Shown here: piece by piece, positions 39,956-46,188 of the stretch | How positions within the stretch are numbered: position 1 is the first letter of the stretch | How the letters are laid out: each line of letters opens with the position of its first letter | Origin: Polynucleobacter sp. 73C-SIWE | Lineage (GTDB): Bacteria; Pseudomonadota; Gammaproteobacteria; Burkholderiales; Burkholderiaceae | Direction: 5' to 3' | Length of the DNA: 64,000 nucleotides | Assembly: GCF_018882465.1 (NCBI RefSeq) | Contig: NZ_JACVOK010000001.1 | Location: 930,001-994,000, forward strand | Translations under genes and position numbers: made by a program | Notes under the pieces: model-generated | The model's database searches: none | Seen by the model: the letters and a program-made list of their open reading frames with translations, nothing else | Told to the model about the DNA's origin: nothing

Positions 39956-41170
39956 ATGTCACTACTACAACAATTCCATCAATCCAAAATTGACGCTGAT
40001 GCTAACAAAGCAATCAAACTCATAGACGGCAAAGCCACGCTGTATAAGCGTCCACGGTCTACGCAATGGCAAGTGCGATTTAAGTTAGCTAACAACAAGT
40101 GGTATTGCCAATCAACTAATACAACAGATATTGAGCAAGCAAAAGCGAATGCTGTCTATATCTATCAAACAGTTCAAATTAAAACTGAGGCTGGACTATC
40201 GCCAATAACAAAAACATTTAAGCAAATAGCTAAAGATGAGTTGGCGAATATGGCACAAGCTATGACAAACGGAATAGGTAAGAGAACTTATAGAGACTAT
40301 ACATTTGCCATCAACAAATACCTTATCCCCTTTTTTGGCAACTACGCAATTGAAAATATTACAGCACAGTTAGTAAGAGACTTTGAAGGTTGGCGTATTG
40401 CGATGATGGGCAAGATGCCAATGGCAAGCACCAAGCGTAATCACTCGTCAGCATATATTCGCGTTATCAACTTAGCAAAAGAAAAAGGTGTAATTAGTAG
40501 CACTCGTATTGTGCCAATGTTAGATAGCAAAGGAGAAAAGAGTAGGGCTCGCCCAGCCTTTGCTGACAGGGAGTTGGAGGCGATGATTGCATTTGTCCCA
40601 AGTTGGATTGAAAAATCTTATACAACAAGAACAAGGTTGATGCGAATATTGTGTGGTGCGTATATAGAGTTTCTCGTCAATACTGGAATTAGACACGGAA
40701 CTGAAGCATTGCCATTGAGATGGAAACACTTGCAGTGGCATTGGATAGGTGAGAAGAAGTATTTGAGAATTTGGGTGAGTGGTAAAACTGGACCACGCTA
40801 TTTGATTGCTAAGAATGAAGTAATTGCAGTATTGGAGAAGATAATGCTTTGGCACGAACTTCCATACGCTACATTAGATGCATTGATTGAAGATAAGTTG
40901 GATAAGTTGATATTTAGACTGACGACTGGTGAGCAAATTAGCAATATGGAAAATATATTTCGTAATTTAATGAAACATAGCGAGCTAATGTTTGATAGTG
41001 GAGGACAGCGAAGAACGCTGTATAGCTTGCGTCACACATACGCAACAAGAGCTTTGGCAAAAGGTGTTGATATACACACATTGGCACGCCAAATGGGAAC
41101 AAGTGTTTTGATGATTGAAAAGCACTATAGCAAGATAACCCCAATGCTTAGTGCTGAAATGTTGGCATAG
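39956..41170 (+). CDS. int: Tyrosine recombinase (site-specific integrase)
   Basis: This 404-residue integrase has an N-terminal arm-binding/SAM-like part (residues about 70-190) and a catalytic domain. The catalytic set is Arg near 246 (NTGIRHGTEALPL), Lys in SGKTG, R359 and H360 in YSLRHTYATRAL, and nucleophile Y391 in IEKHYSK. The usual first histidine of HxxR is Tyr (YSLR) and the LGH position reads MGT, variants known in many phage-type integrases. It sits next to attL and most likely drives insertion at the tRNA anticodon loop. No clear ribosome-binding site precedes ATG 39956. Confidence 0.93.
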   Translation: MSLLQQFHQSKIDADANKAIKLIDGKATLYKRPRSTQWQVRFKLANNKWYCQSTNTTDIEQAKANAVYIYQTVQIKTEAGLSPITKTFKQIAKDELANMAQAMTNGIGKRTYRDYTFAINKYLIPFFGNYAIENITAQLVRDFEGWRIAMMGKMPMASTKRNHSSAYIRVINLAKEKGVISSTRIVPMLDSKGEKSRARPAFADRELEAMIAFVPSWIEKSYTTRTRLMRILCGAYIEFLVNTGIRHGTEALPLRWKHLQWHWIGEKKYLRIWVSGKTGPRYLIAKNEVIAVLEKIMLWHELPYATLDALIEDKLDKLIFRLTTGEQISNMENIFRNLMKHSELMFDSGGQRRTLYSLRHTYATRALAKGVDIHTLARQMGTSVLMIEKHYSKITPMLSAEMLA

Positions 41171-41212
41171 TTGTAATATTTAGGTATCTGCTTACTTTTT
41201 GTTTATGTAAAT

Positions 41213-41896
41213 ATGCCACGCTTTAATAACGAGACACGCAAGAAGCGAATTAAAGAGCTAATGCGTATGCTCGAAAAAAACTTGGAAGTTACCAAGCGTG
41301 ATTTTGAGAATGCTGTTGGTAAAAACTTTGCAAAGCTATACAAACAGCGTTGGGCTGAGCAACAAGAGATACGAAAAATGGAAGCCCCAAGTGAAGTTAA
41401 AGAGTATGAGCGAATGCTACAAGAAGCACTAATGATGTATGGTAGATATGAACAATTTACTGTGGATAAAAATGACAAATCTGGCACTTATATAGAGCGT
41501 AAGAAAATATTAGACGAACTAAGCAATAAGACAGATAGTTTATTTGAGGATGCAATGGAAAGATTGGAAGAAATAATTTCAGCTGATCAAACATTACGCA
41601 TTTGGTTTGATAGGGATATTGATTTTAATTTTGGCAGTCATTTAAGTATTGACCCTATAGGTATGCCTCGTGTCATAACAAGTAAAAGTTTGGATAACTT
41701 GGCAAAAGACGAAGGAATGAAAAGGTTTGGTTGGCAAACAATGTCTGAGGTTAAGTTAGATGTGTTGCGTGAAGCATTTGAAGAGTTTGATAAGCAAGAA
41801 GTAACAGCAGAAGATGTTGAAGCTGAAATTGAGCGTAATAATCAACAAGCATTGAAGTTAAAGAGCTTGCTTGCAGATTTGAAGAAGCGTAGATAG
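41213..41896 (+). CDS. Hypothetical protein, highly charged and helical (227 aa)
   Basis: I do not recognise this protein. Residues 1-75 are strongly basic and helical (NETRKKRIKELMRMLEKN), a middle part has DADIDFNFGSH-like sequence around residues 133-142, and the last 50 residues form a probable coiled coil rich in E, K and Q. No signal peptide, membrane segment or catalytic motif is visible. It follows the integrase by 42 nt on the same strand, so it may be co-transcribed and could serve excision, replication or cargo functions. Confidence 0.7.
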   Translation: MPRFNNETRKKRIKELMRMLEKNLEVTKRDFENAVGKNFAKLYKQRWAEQQEIRKMEAPSEVKEYERMLQEALMMYGRYEQFTVDKNDKSGTYIERKKILDELSNKTDSLFEDAMERLEEIISADQTLRIWFDRDIDFNFGSHLSIDPIGMPRVITSKSLDNLAKDEGMKRFGWQTMSEVKLDVLREAFEEFDKQEVTAEDVEAEIERNNQQALKLKSLLADLKKRR

Positions 41897-41927
41897 TTGT
41901 TTGGTTTGGTGATGGTTGATTTTGCTA

Positions 41928-42003
41928 ATAACACAGCAGAAAAACCAACATATACAGCCCAATAGCTATATGTCCTACATATGCTTGTTTTTCTACTGTG
42001 ATA
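41928..42003. repeat. Imperfect inverted repeat between convergent element genes
   Basis: Arms of about 30 nt (about 41928-41957 and 41974-42003) pair at roughly 24 of 30 positions, sharing the cores CACAG-AGAAAAAC and CATAT. They lie midway between the ends of the 227-aa gene and the compact recombinase gene. The structure may be a bidirectional terminator or part of a replication or recombination site. Confidence 0.55.
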
Positions 42004-42010
42004 ATTTCTC

Positions 42011-42046
42011 AAACCATCCAAACCAACCAAACCATCCCAACCAAGT
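42011..42046. repeat. 9-bp tandem repeats (AAACCATCC type)
   Basis: AAACCATCC (42011), AAACCAACC (42020) and AAACCATCC (42029) are consecutive, and a degenerate fourth unit CAACCAAGT follows. A related TTTGGTTTGG tract lies in opposite orientation at about 41900-41910. Short directly repeated units of this kind are seen in plasmid iterons and recombinase accessory sites; function here is unknown. Confidence 0.7.
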
Positions 42047-42621
42047 TAAACCAACTCTACAGCTTTACGCTTCATTTCGTCATTAACATCTATGTAGCAT
42101 TGCGTAGTGCTGATATTTTTGTGTCCAGCTAAACTTGCCAAAACTCTTACGCTAATTCCTTTATTTGCCAAATTAGTAATGAAAGTGCGTCTACCACTAT
42201 GCGAACTTGCTCCATATACTCCACTACGCTTATACAAGTAGTGAAAGAATTGAGTTAGCGTATTTGCAGTAAATCCATCGCTATCTGCTTTTTGACTGTA
42301 AAAGAACTTGCAGTTGATGTTTTTAGGTTGATAGAATTTTGTATAGTGTTCCAATTCCTTTCGTAGCTTTTCGCTAACGAATACAACTCTTGCTTCATTT
42401 CCTTTTGTTTGCTCAGCACTTAATCTAATTTCATTGCGTATGTTGCCTTCTGCGTCAACAACATCTTTGTATTGCAAACTTGCTAATTCTCCAACTCGAA
42501 CACCACTCAAAAAGGTTGTCATTACTAATGCACGATTGCGTGTGCTGTGTTTGCGTGTAGCAATAAAATCTAAAACTCTACGAATTTCTACTTGTGTAAG
42601 TGTTTTTGCTTGTTTTGCCAT
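42046..42621 (-). CDS. Compact Xer/FimB-like tyrosine recombinase (191 aa)
   Basis: The protein is almost only a catalytic domain, with the full catalytic set: R42 (SGVRVGELASL), K73 (TKG), H141 and R144 (SSHSGRRTFIT), H167 (LAGHKNIST) and Y176 (TQCYID). It lacks a separate core-binding domain, as in FimB/FimE invertases. The start at 42621 is set by AGGGA about 9 nt upstream; the frame is open to 42711 but without a site. The element already has a full integrase, so a distinct job such as DNA inversion, dimer resolution or excision is suspected. Confidence 0.88.
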   Translation of the reverse strand: MAKQAKTLTQVEIRRVLDFIATRKHSTRNRALVMTTFLSGVRVGELASLQYKDVVDAEGNIRNEIRLSAEQTKGNEARVVFVSEKLRKELEHYTKFYQPKNINCKFFYSQKADSDGFTANTLTQFFHYLYKRSGVYGASSHSGRRTFITNLANKGISVRVLASLAGHKNISTTQCYIDVNDEMKRKAVELV

Positions 42622-42769
42622 TGCTTTCTTCCCTAAATATAATCTTGCAATAGCTATATGTTGTTTTCTTTTATTGTTTTTTCCTACCTCGTTTTGAAAA
42701 AAGTTCGTCAAATTAAAATCCTTCCAATAATTAATGCGATACAGACGAGAACCACTGTTTTTAATGCGT

Positions 42770-42799
42770 AATGTAAGGATTTGTATAAATCGTTACATT
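42770..42799. promoter_or_regulatory. 30-bp near-perfect palindrome, recombination-site or operator candidate
   Basis: Arms AATGTAAGGAT and ATCGTTACATT are inverted copies with one mismatched pair, around the 8-nt centre TTGTATAA. The 11-8-11 layout is like Xer/dif-type crossover sites, and the centre contains TGTATA as in E. coli dif. It lies in the 356-nt gap between the divergent compact recombinase (start 42621) and the exported protein gene (start 42978). An operator for either gene is equally possible. Confidence 0.6.
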
Positions 42800-42818
42800 G
42801 TTGTATTTACTGGATTTG

Positions 42819-42835
42819 TTGTAGATAGACTACAA
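42819..42835. repeat. Second short palindrome in the divergent gap
   Basis: TTGTAG and CTACAA are perfect 6-bp inverted arms around ATAGA, 20 bp from the 30-bp palindrome. A regulatory or accessory binding site is possible. The rest of the gap is AT-rich without recognisable elements. Confidence 0.4.
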
Positions 42836-42977
42836 AATTAAGTAGACTTGTATATAGCATCTACACGCTTTTTGAGCACTTCTCTACTGCATTGATATTC
42901 GCTAATGCTTACTAAGCTTTTGTAGCGTGGATTTGAGTGCTAATATTTAGGCTATTAAATTTATTAAAGAGTTAAAA

Positions 42978-43394
42978 ATGAAAAAAATTATAATTACTAT
43001 TTTAATTTCTATTTCGTCATTAAGTGCTTTTGCCCAAACTACATCAATAGATATTTCTATTTACTCAAAGGCAAAATGTGCTCTTATGCTAGATAGAGCA
43101 TTAATGAAATATTCACCACCACCAGAAAATGTCGCTAAATTATTTAATTCGAGTGTAATAAATCTTATGACGAGTGGTGAGTATATAAAAAGAGTCAATA
43201 AATTCAATAAAATGTGGGGAAGCTGTGGCGCCAAGATTGGTGCTCAGGTTATGGCTTGTGCAGACAAGATGAATCTGAGTGAAAAGTCCTTTTTCGTTGG
43301 TGGGTATAAGGGAATAGAGCAGTTGGAAGACTATCAGTCATTTGGTGATGCTCGACTAAACACAAATATTGTTTGCCTAGATTCGGAAAAGTAG
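42978..43394 (+). CDS. Exported orphan protein with signal peptide (138 aa)
   Basis: I do not recognise this protein. It has a clear Sec signal (MKKIIITILISISSLSAFAQ, cleavage near residue 19-20) and a mature part of about 118 residues with four cysteines (in KAKCALML, WGSCGAKI, VMACADKM and NIVCLDSE), suggesting two disulfides in the periplasm or outside the cell. It is the only exported protein of the element and a good candidate for cargo. AGAG lies about 8 nt before the ATG. Confidence 0.65.
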   Translation: MKKIIITILISISSLSAFAQTTSIDISIYSKAKCALMLDRALMKYSPPPENVAKLFNSSVINLMTSGEYIKRVNKFNKMWGSCGAKIGAQVMACADKMNLSEKSFFVGGYKGIEQLEDYQSFGDARLNTNIVCLDSEK

Positions 43395-43788
43395 TGACTA
43401 TATAGAGCAAGCAACTTCGTTACTTGCCGTGCCTTCGCTAAAGCTATCGCTTTCGCTCGTCACACTTTCTCCACTCACTAAAGATTTACTTTTGCTTTGT
43501 TGTTTGACTGATTTTGGAGCAAACAACGGCTATATGCGACTTATATAAAGTAGCATTGATAGTCGTCGTTTGTATGTAATGTTCTGATTCCATCGCATAC
43601 AACTGTAAAAGAATTTAACGAGAGACGAATGTATTAAAACTCTCAACCAGTTTTTGCATTGATTTGCTAAACAGTAATTCTGCGGCTCGCTCATAAGTAT
43701 CGCAACCTTTACAGCGATTGCTAAACGAGCACGAAGTCATTAGCCGTTATATTTCACTTCGTGTTTTTGTCCTTTATTACACAGTGAC
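43395..43788. other. 394-nt non-coding stretch of the element with hairpins
   Basis: No convincing gene is seen. Just after the exported gene, GCAAGCAAC (43407-43415) pairs with GTTACTTGC (43419-43427) around TTC with one mismatch. A second, imperfect GCTAAAGC/GCTTTCGC pair follows near 43436-43455. The remainder contains scattered short repeats but no clear promoter or RNA gene. The hairpins could be a terminator-like end for the exported gene or part of a structured RNA. Confidence 0.45.
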
Positions 43789-44094
43789 TTATCTGTGTGC
43801 ATTTGCTGTCTTGTGCTGCCTAAATAGTTGCCTATTCAATTTTTTTCCTAAATTCATCACTTTATAAGCCATCGCCCTACAAGCCATATTCTGCTTGGAC
43901 TTGATCTGCACGATTTTCGTATATGTTGTTAGTAAATTGAGTTGCTCACTGTTTAGCCAATTTGCGTGATGTTTGAGTAAGTTAGCCGCAACCATTTGTG
44001 CTTGCTGTAAACATAAGTCCATTTTGTCCATATGCTTTATAGCAATACCATTTTGCTTTAACCAATCATTTGCTACTTGTTCGTCATTACGCAT
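43789..44094 (-). CDS. Hypothetical basic helical protein (101 aa)
   Basis: I do not recognise this protein. It is predicted to be all-helical and basic in its second half (KSKQNMACRAMAYKVMNLGKK), with no signal or membrane segment. It is the only other minus-strand frame of the element beside the compact recombinase. No ribosome-binding site precedes its ATG (44094), though AT-rich TATAAATATATAT lies just upstream. A small DNA-binding or excision-type protein is possible but not shown. Confidence 0.5.
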   Translation of the reverse strand: MRNDEQVANDWLKQNGIAIKHMDKMDLCLQQAQMVAANLLKHHANWLNSEQLNLLTTYTKIVQIKSKQNMACRAMAYKVMNLGKKLNRQLFRQHKTANAHR

Positions 44095-44237
44095 ATATAT
44101 ATTTATACATAACCAAATGATTCGTAATATTTTCCATCCATTTATTTGGTATTAGTATTGATTTAACCAAAATTCTGGTTGTTCTCATTGCTTTCTCGAA
44201 ACTATATTAAAGATGCTTACTTAAATAGGAGATTGCT

Positions 44238-44678
44238 ATGAGCACATTAGATGGATTAAAACTTAGCACAGCAAAAAAACCAGCACATATACCAGCAGTG
44301 GTATTTCGTCGTAATAAGCTGTCCAATAAGCTTTGGGAACAAATACAGTTAGCTAAAAGTCAAATTGATGGAACACAATTTGTTGTGAAAAAGTTCAGAA
44401 GTGTTGTTGATAAAGAAACTGGTTTGCGTAAGCAAGTAGAAGTTCCCAAGCGTTTAAGGGAGTGGTGGTTTAAGAATGAACAAGGCAAGATGTGTGTGAA
44501 CATTAAGTATGGGACGCAGATGATTGAGCTTGCCAAAGGAAAATACAGTATTGAAGTAGATAGTGCATCAGCATTGATCAAAGCATTAGAGACTGTTAAG
44601 CAAGCAGTGGAATGTGGAGAGCTTGACACACAAATTAATAATGCAAGCGTCAATGTTCGCAAGGTGTTTGATAAGTAG
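44238..44678 (+). CDS. DUF6641-like protein (146 aa)
   Basis: The N-terminal pattern STLDGLKLSTAKKP, then FRRNKLSNKLWEQIQLAK, and the WWFKNEQGKMCVNIKYG block resemble DUF6641 proteins found in genomic islands of Burkholderiales. The family function is unknown. An AGGAG site lies 7 nt before the ATG, giving strong coding support. The 61-residue gene follows by 4 nt, so the two form a small operon at the right end of the element. Confidence 0.78.
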   Translation: MSTLDGLKLSTAKKPAHIPAVVFRRNKLSNKLWEQIQLAKSQIDGTQFVVKKFRSVVDKETGLRKQVEVPKRLREWWFKNEQGKMCVNIKYGTQMIELAKGKYSIEVDSASALIKALETVKQAVECGELDTQINNASVNVRKVFDK

Positions 44679-44682
44679 ATAT

Positions 44683-44868
44683 ATGCTCGTTAAAGAAGTC
44701 ACCACCATTAAGCCTATAAAGCCATTGACGCCACAGCAACAGCGTATTGACACGCTCAAGCAACAAGTTAAACGCAGTCAAGAAGCTGTCAAAGCAGAGC
44801 GTCAGCGTCAGCAAGTCGCTAAGGCACAACAGCATTTAGCTAAGGCTCGTCAGCCACTTTCTAGCTAG
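44683..44868 (+). CDS. Small Gln/Lys-rich coiled-coil protein (61 aa)
   Basis: This 61-residue peptide starts MLVKEVTTIKPIKPLTPQQQ and continues as one long Q/K/R/A-rich helix (VAKAQQHLAKARQPL). It begins 4 nt after the DUF6641-like gene stop, implying translational coupling. No known family is recognised. Partner or accessory function for its upstream neighbour is likely but unproven. Confidence 0.6.
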   Translation: MLVKEVTTIKPIKPLTPQQQRIDTLKQQVKRSQEAVKAERQRQQVAKAQQHLAKARQPLSS

Positions 44869-44996
44869 ACTTAGGTATTATTAAACACTCACACCCTATA
44901 AGGTATATAGGTTTGATAGGATTTATACAGTCAGAACATTCGTCAGCATAGAGAAACTATTACAATAGCGTTATACAGATTACAGCAAGGTAAAAC

Positions 44997-45105
44997 AAAA
45001 TGCGTCATCCAAGCCGCAGCGATAAACTCAAGACCTTCCTCGAAGAGGATTGATCTAAGGATTAACGGGCCTATAGCTCAGTTGGTTAGAGCAGAGGACT
45101 CATAA
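44997..45105 (+). repeat. Right copy of the boundary repeat, with a captured rpoD tail (attR side)
   Basis: This is the element-borne duplicate of the rpoD 3' end and tRNA 5' half. The coding part (45000-45053) begins exactly at an ATG and encodes the same 17 residues as the host tail, with four synonymous differences; a fifth difference lies in the spacer. Upstream of 44997 there is no further similarity to rpoD. AAGG 9 nt before the ATG could even permit translation of a 17-residue peptide. Confidence 0.92.
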
Positions 45106-45143
45106 TCCTTTGGTCCCAGGTTCAAGTCCTGGTGGGCCCACCA
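45067..45143 (+). tRNA. tRNA with CAU anticodon, probably tRNA-Ile2 (lysidine type)
   Basis: The 77-nt cloverleaf is complete: acceptor GGGCCTA/TGGGCCC, D arm GCTC..GAGC, anticodon stem GAGGA/TCCTT with loop CTCATAA, T arm CCAGG/CCTGG and encoded CCA. C4-G69 and C5-G68 pairs, known TilS determinants in E. coli, favour the Ile2 tRNA over elongator Met, but this is not certain by eye. Its first 39 nt come from the integrated element and the rest from the host. Normally it would lie 13 nt after rpoD; now it is 5.3 kb away. Confidence 0.9.
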
Positions 45144-45150
45144 GAAAAGC

Positions 45151-45180
45151 AAACCCTCATCAGCAATGGTGAGGGTTTTG
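45151..45180 (+). terminator. Terminator after the tRNA
   Basis: AAACCCTCA (45151-45159) pairs perfectly with TGAGGGTTT (45170-45178) around a 10-nt loop and continues TTGTCATTT. It ends the tRNA transcript 7 nt after CCA. Confidence 0.8.
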
Positions 45181-45256
45181 TCATTTGAGGTTACTTTATG
45201 AAGCGCTCGGGTAAACGCCTAGAGTAATTGATGTGGGGTATCTCTAGTATTGATTG

Positions 45257-45655
45257 ATGTCTAAGCTAATTGAATTAACTTATGTGAGTCAACCAGCCCA
45301 AAATATGTCGTTCTTGGGCCTCATGAGGCTCCTGTATCACTCATATTCCAATAACCAAGCCTTAGGGATTACTGGTGCTCTTATTTATGAGAATAATCAA
45401 TTTGGGCAAGTTATTGAAGGGCTTGAAAAGGATATCAATGCCTTGTGGCAAAAAATTCAAAAGGATGACCGGCACAAAAATGTTCGCTTAATAGAGTCAA
45501 AACAGATCAGTGAGCGAAGTTTTAGTAAGTGGACAATGGTTTTTCAAGGAAGTGAAGAGATAGCTGAAACCCTTCCAGAAGTTAGCGCTGCTATTGAAGA
45601 TGCTCAGTTTCCAGTAGACCATCCCTTACTCATCGCCTTGAGAGATAGCCGATAA
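45257..45655 (+). CDS. BLUF-domain blue-light sensor (132 aa)
   Basis: This short flavin (FAD) photoreceptor consists of a BLUF domain alone. Key residues fall at the exact AppA spacing: Y9 (LTYVSQ), N33 (SNNQALGITG), Q51 (FGQVIEG), W92 and M94 (SKWTM). These form the hydrogen-bond switch around the flavin. After residue 100 there is only a short helical tail and no output domain, so it must signal through a partner. ATG 45257 is preferred over the in-frame TTG at 45254. It is the first host gene after the tRNA. Confidence 0.92.
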   Translation: MSKLIELTYVSQPAQNMSFLGLMRLLYHSYSNNQALGITGALIYENNQFGQVIEGLEKDINALWQKIQKDDRHKNVRLIESKQISERSFSKWTMVFQGSEEIAETLPEVSAAIEDAQFPVDHPLLIALRDSR

Positions 45656-45777
45656 TACTGGTATAGATTAAGTCTTCTAGTGAAAAGCAGGAGCTACCGC
45701 TTCAAAATTAATCAATGAAATTCTTGCAAAAACTGAGACAGCTATACGATGATATTTTGAGTCTCATTAGAGCTTAT

Positions 45778-46188
45778 TTACGATGAGAGCTTAGAAGCCC
45801 TTAAATCATCCAAGGTAGTTTGATCTACTTTGAGTCTGACACCAAGTGAGCCAGAGCCTGCACTAACAGGTGATTTTCTCAGGCTGACTTCAAGGGATTG
45901 AATTTCAGAGTATTGTGAGCAGGCCTGAACTATTCGGGTCATGAGTCTCTCTTGCGTTTCATAGTGGCCATCGCCTGCAAGCCTATTGATCTCAATCACT
46001 AGGGGGTCATAGTCAAACACATTCTCCATCAGATCTTTTGTGATTAAGACGAGTTTTTCGTCAATCCATAGCGTTAAATCCAATAGGTGTTGCTTAGGAA
46101 TGATTGCGCCAGGCGCATAAGTTCCAATTTGTGTCTGGAGCTTCAGATCTTTTAATTCAATACATGCGTTTATTGTCGTGGCGTTCAT
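45778..46188 (-). CDS. folB: Dihydroneopterin aldolase family protein (FolB-like)
   Basis: This protein of about 136 residues has the tunnelling-fold pattern ELKDLKLQTQIGTYAPG at the start, followed by DLTLWID and the mid-protein FDYDPLVIEINRLA. YETQERLMTRIV carries the conserved glutamate region, and a late LEVSLRKSP strand closes the fold. It would cleave dihydroneopterin in folate synthesis. The ATG at 46188 lies inside the end of the upstream AlkB-like gene (32-nt overlap), so translation is probably coupled. A pteridine-related paralogue is also possible. Confidence 0.8.
   Translation of the reverse strand: MNATTINACIELKDLKLQTQIGTYAPGAIIPKQHLLDLTLWIDEKLVLITKDLMENVFDYDPLVIEINRLAGDGHYETQERLMTRIVQACSQYSEIQSLEVSLRKSPVSAGSGSLGVRLKVDQTTLDDLRASKLSS

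Larger units (their letters stand above)
39795..45105 (+). mobile_element. Small integrative element in tRNA(CAU), about 5.3 kb
   Basis: The element is bounded by 109-bp direct repeats and is visibly more AT-rich than its flanks. It carries a tyrosine integrase right inside the left end, an unknown coiled protein, a second compact recombinase, an exported orphan protein, a small minus-strand orphan, a DUF6641-like protein and a 61-residue basic protein. The right end rebuilds the target tRNA using an element-borne 5' half. No relaxase, phage structural genes or recognisable replication initiator are seen, so it is an integrative element, phage-satellite-like island or relic of unknown transfer mode. 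Confidence 0.88.

Noticed and set aside
42011..42046. Tandem units as a possible CRISPR array
   Set aside because: Units are 9 bp and contiguous without spacers, and no cas genes are present.
39795..45105. Element as a complete prophage or conjugative element
   Set aside because: No capsid, terminase, tail, relaxase or type IV secretion genes are visible; only recombinases and unknown proteins.
45067..45143. tRNA as initiator tRNA-fMet
   Set aside because: The first acceptor pair G1-C72 is matched and the anticodon stem lacks the three consecutive G-C pairs of initiator tRNA; it fits an elongator CAU tRNA, probably Ile2.
45715..45786. 23-residue frame between the BLUF gene and folB
   Set aside because: No correctly placed ribosome-binding site (AGGAG is about 24 nt away), and it overlaps the folB end.
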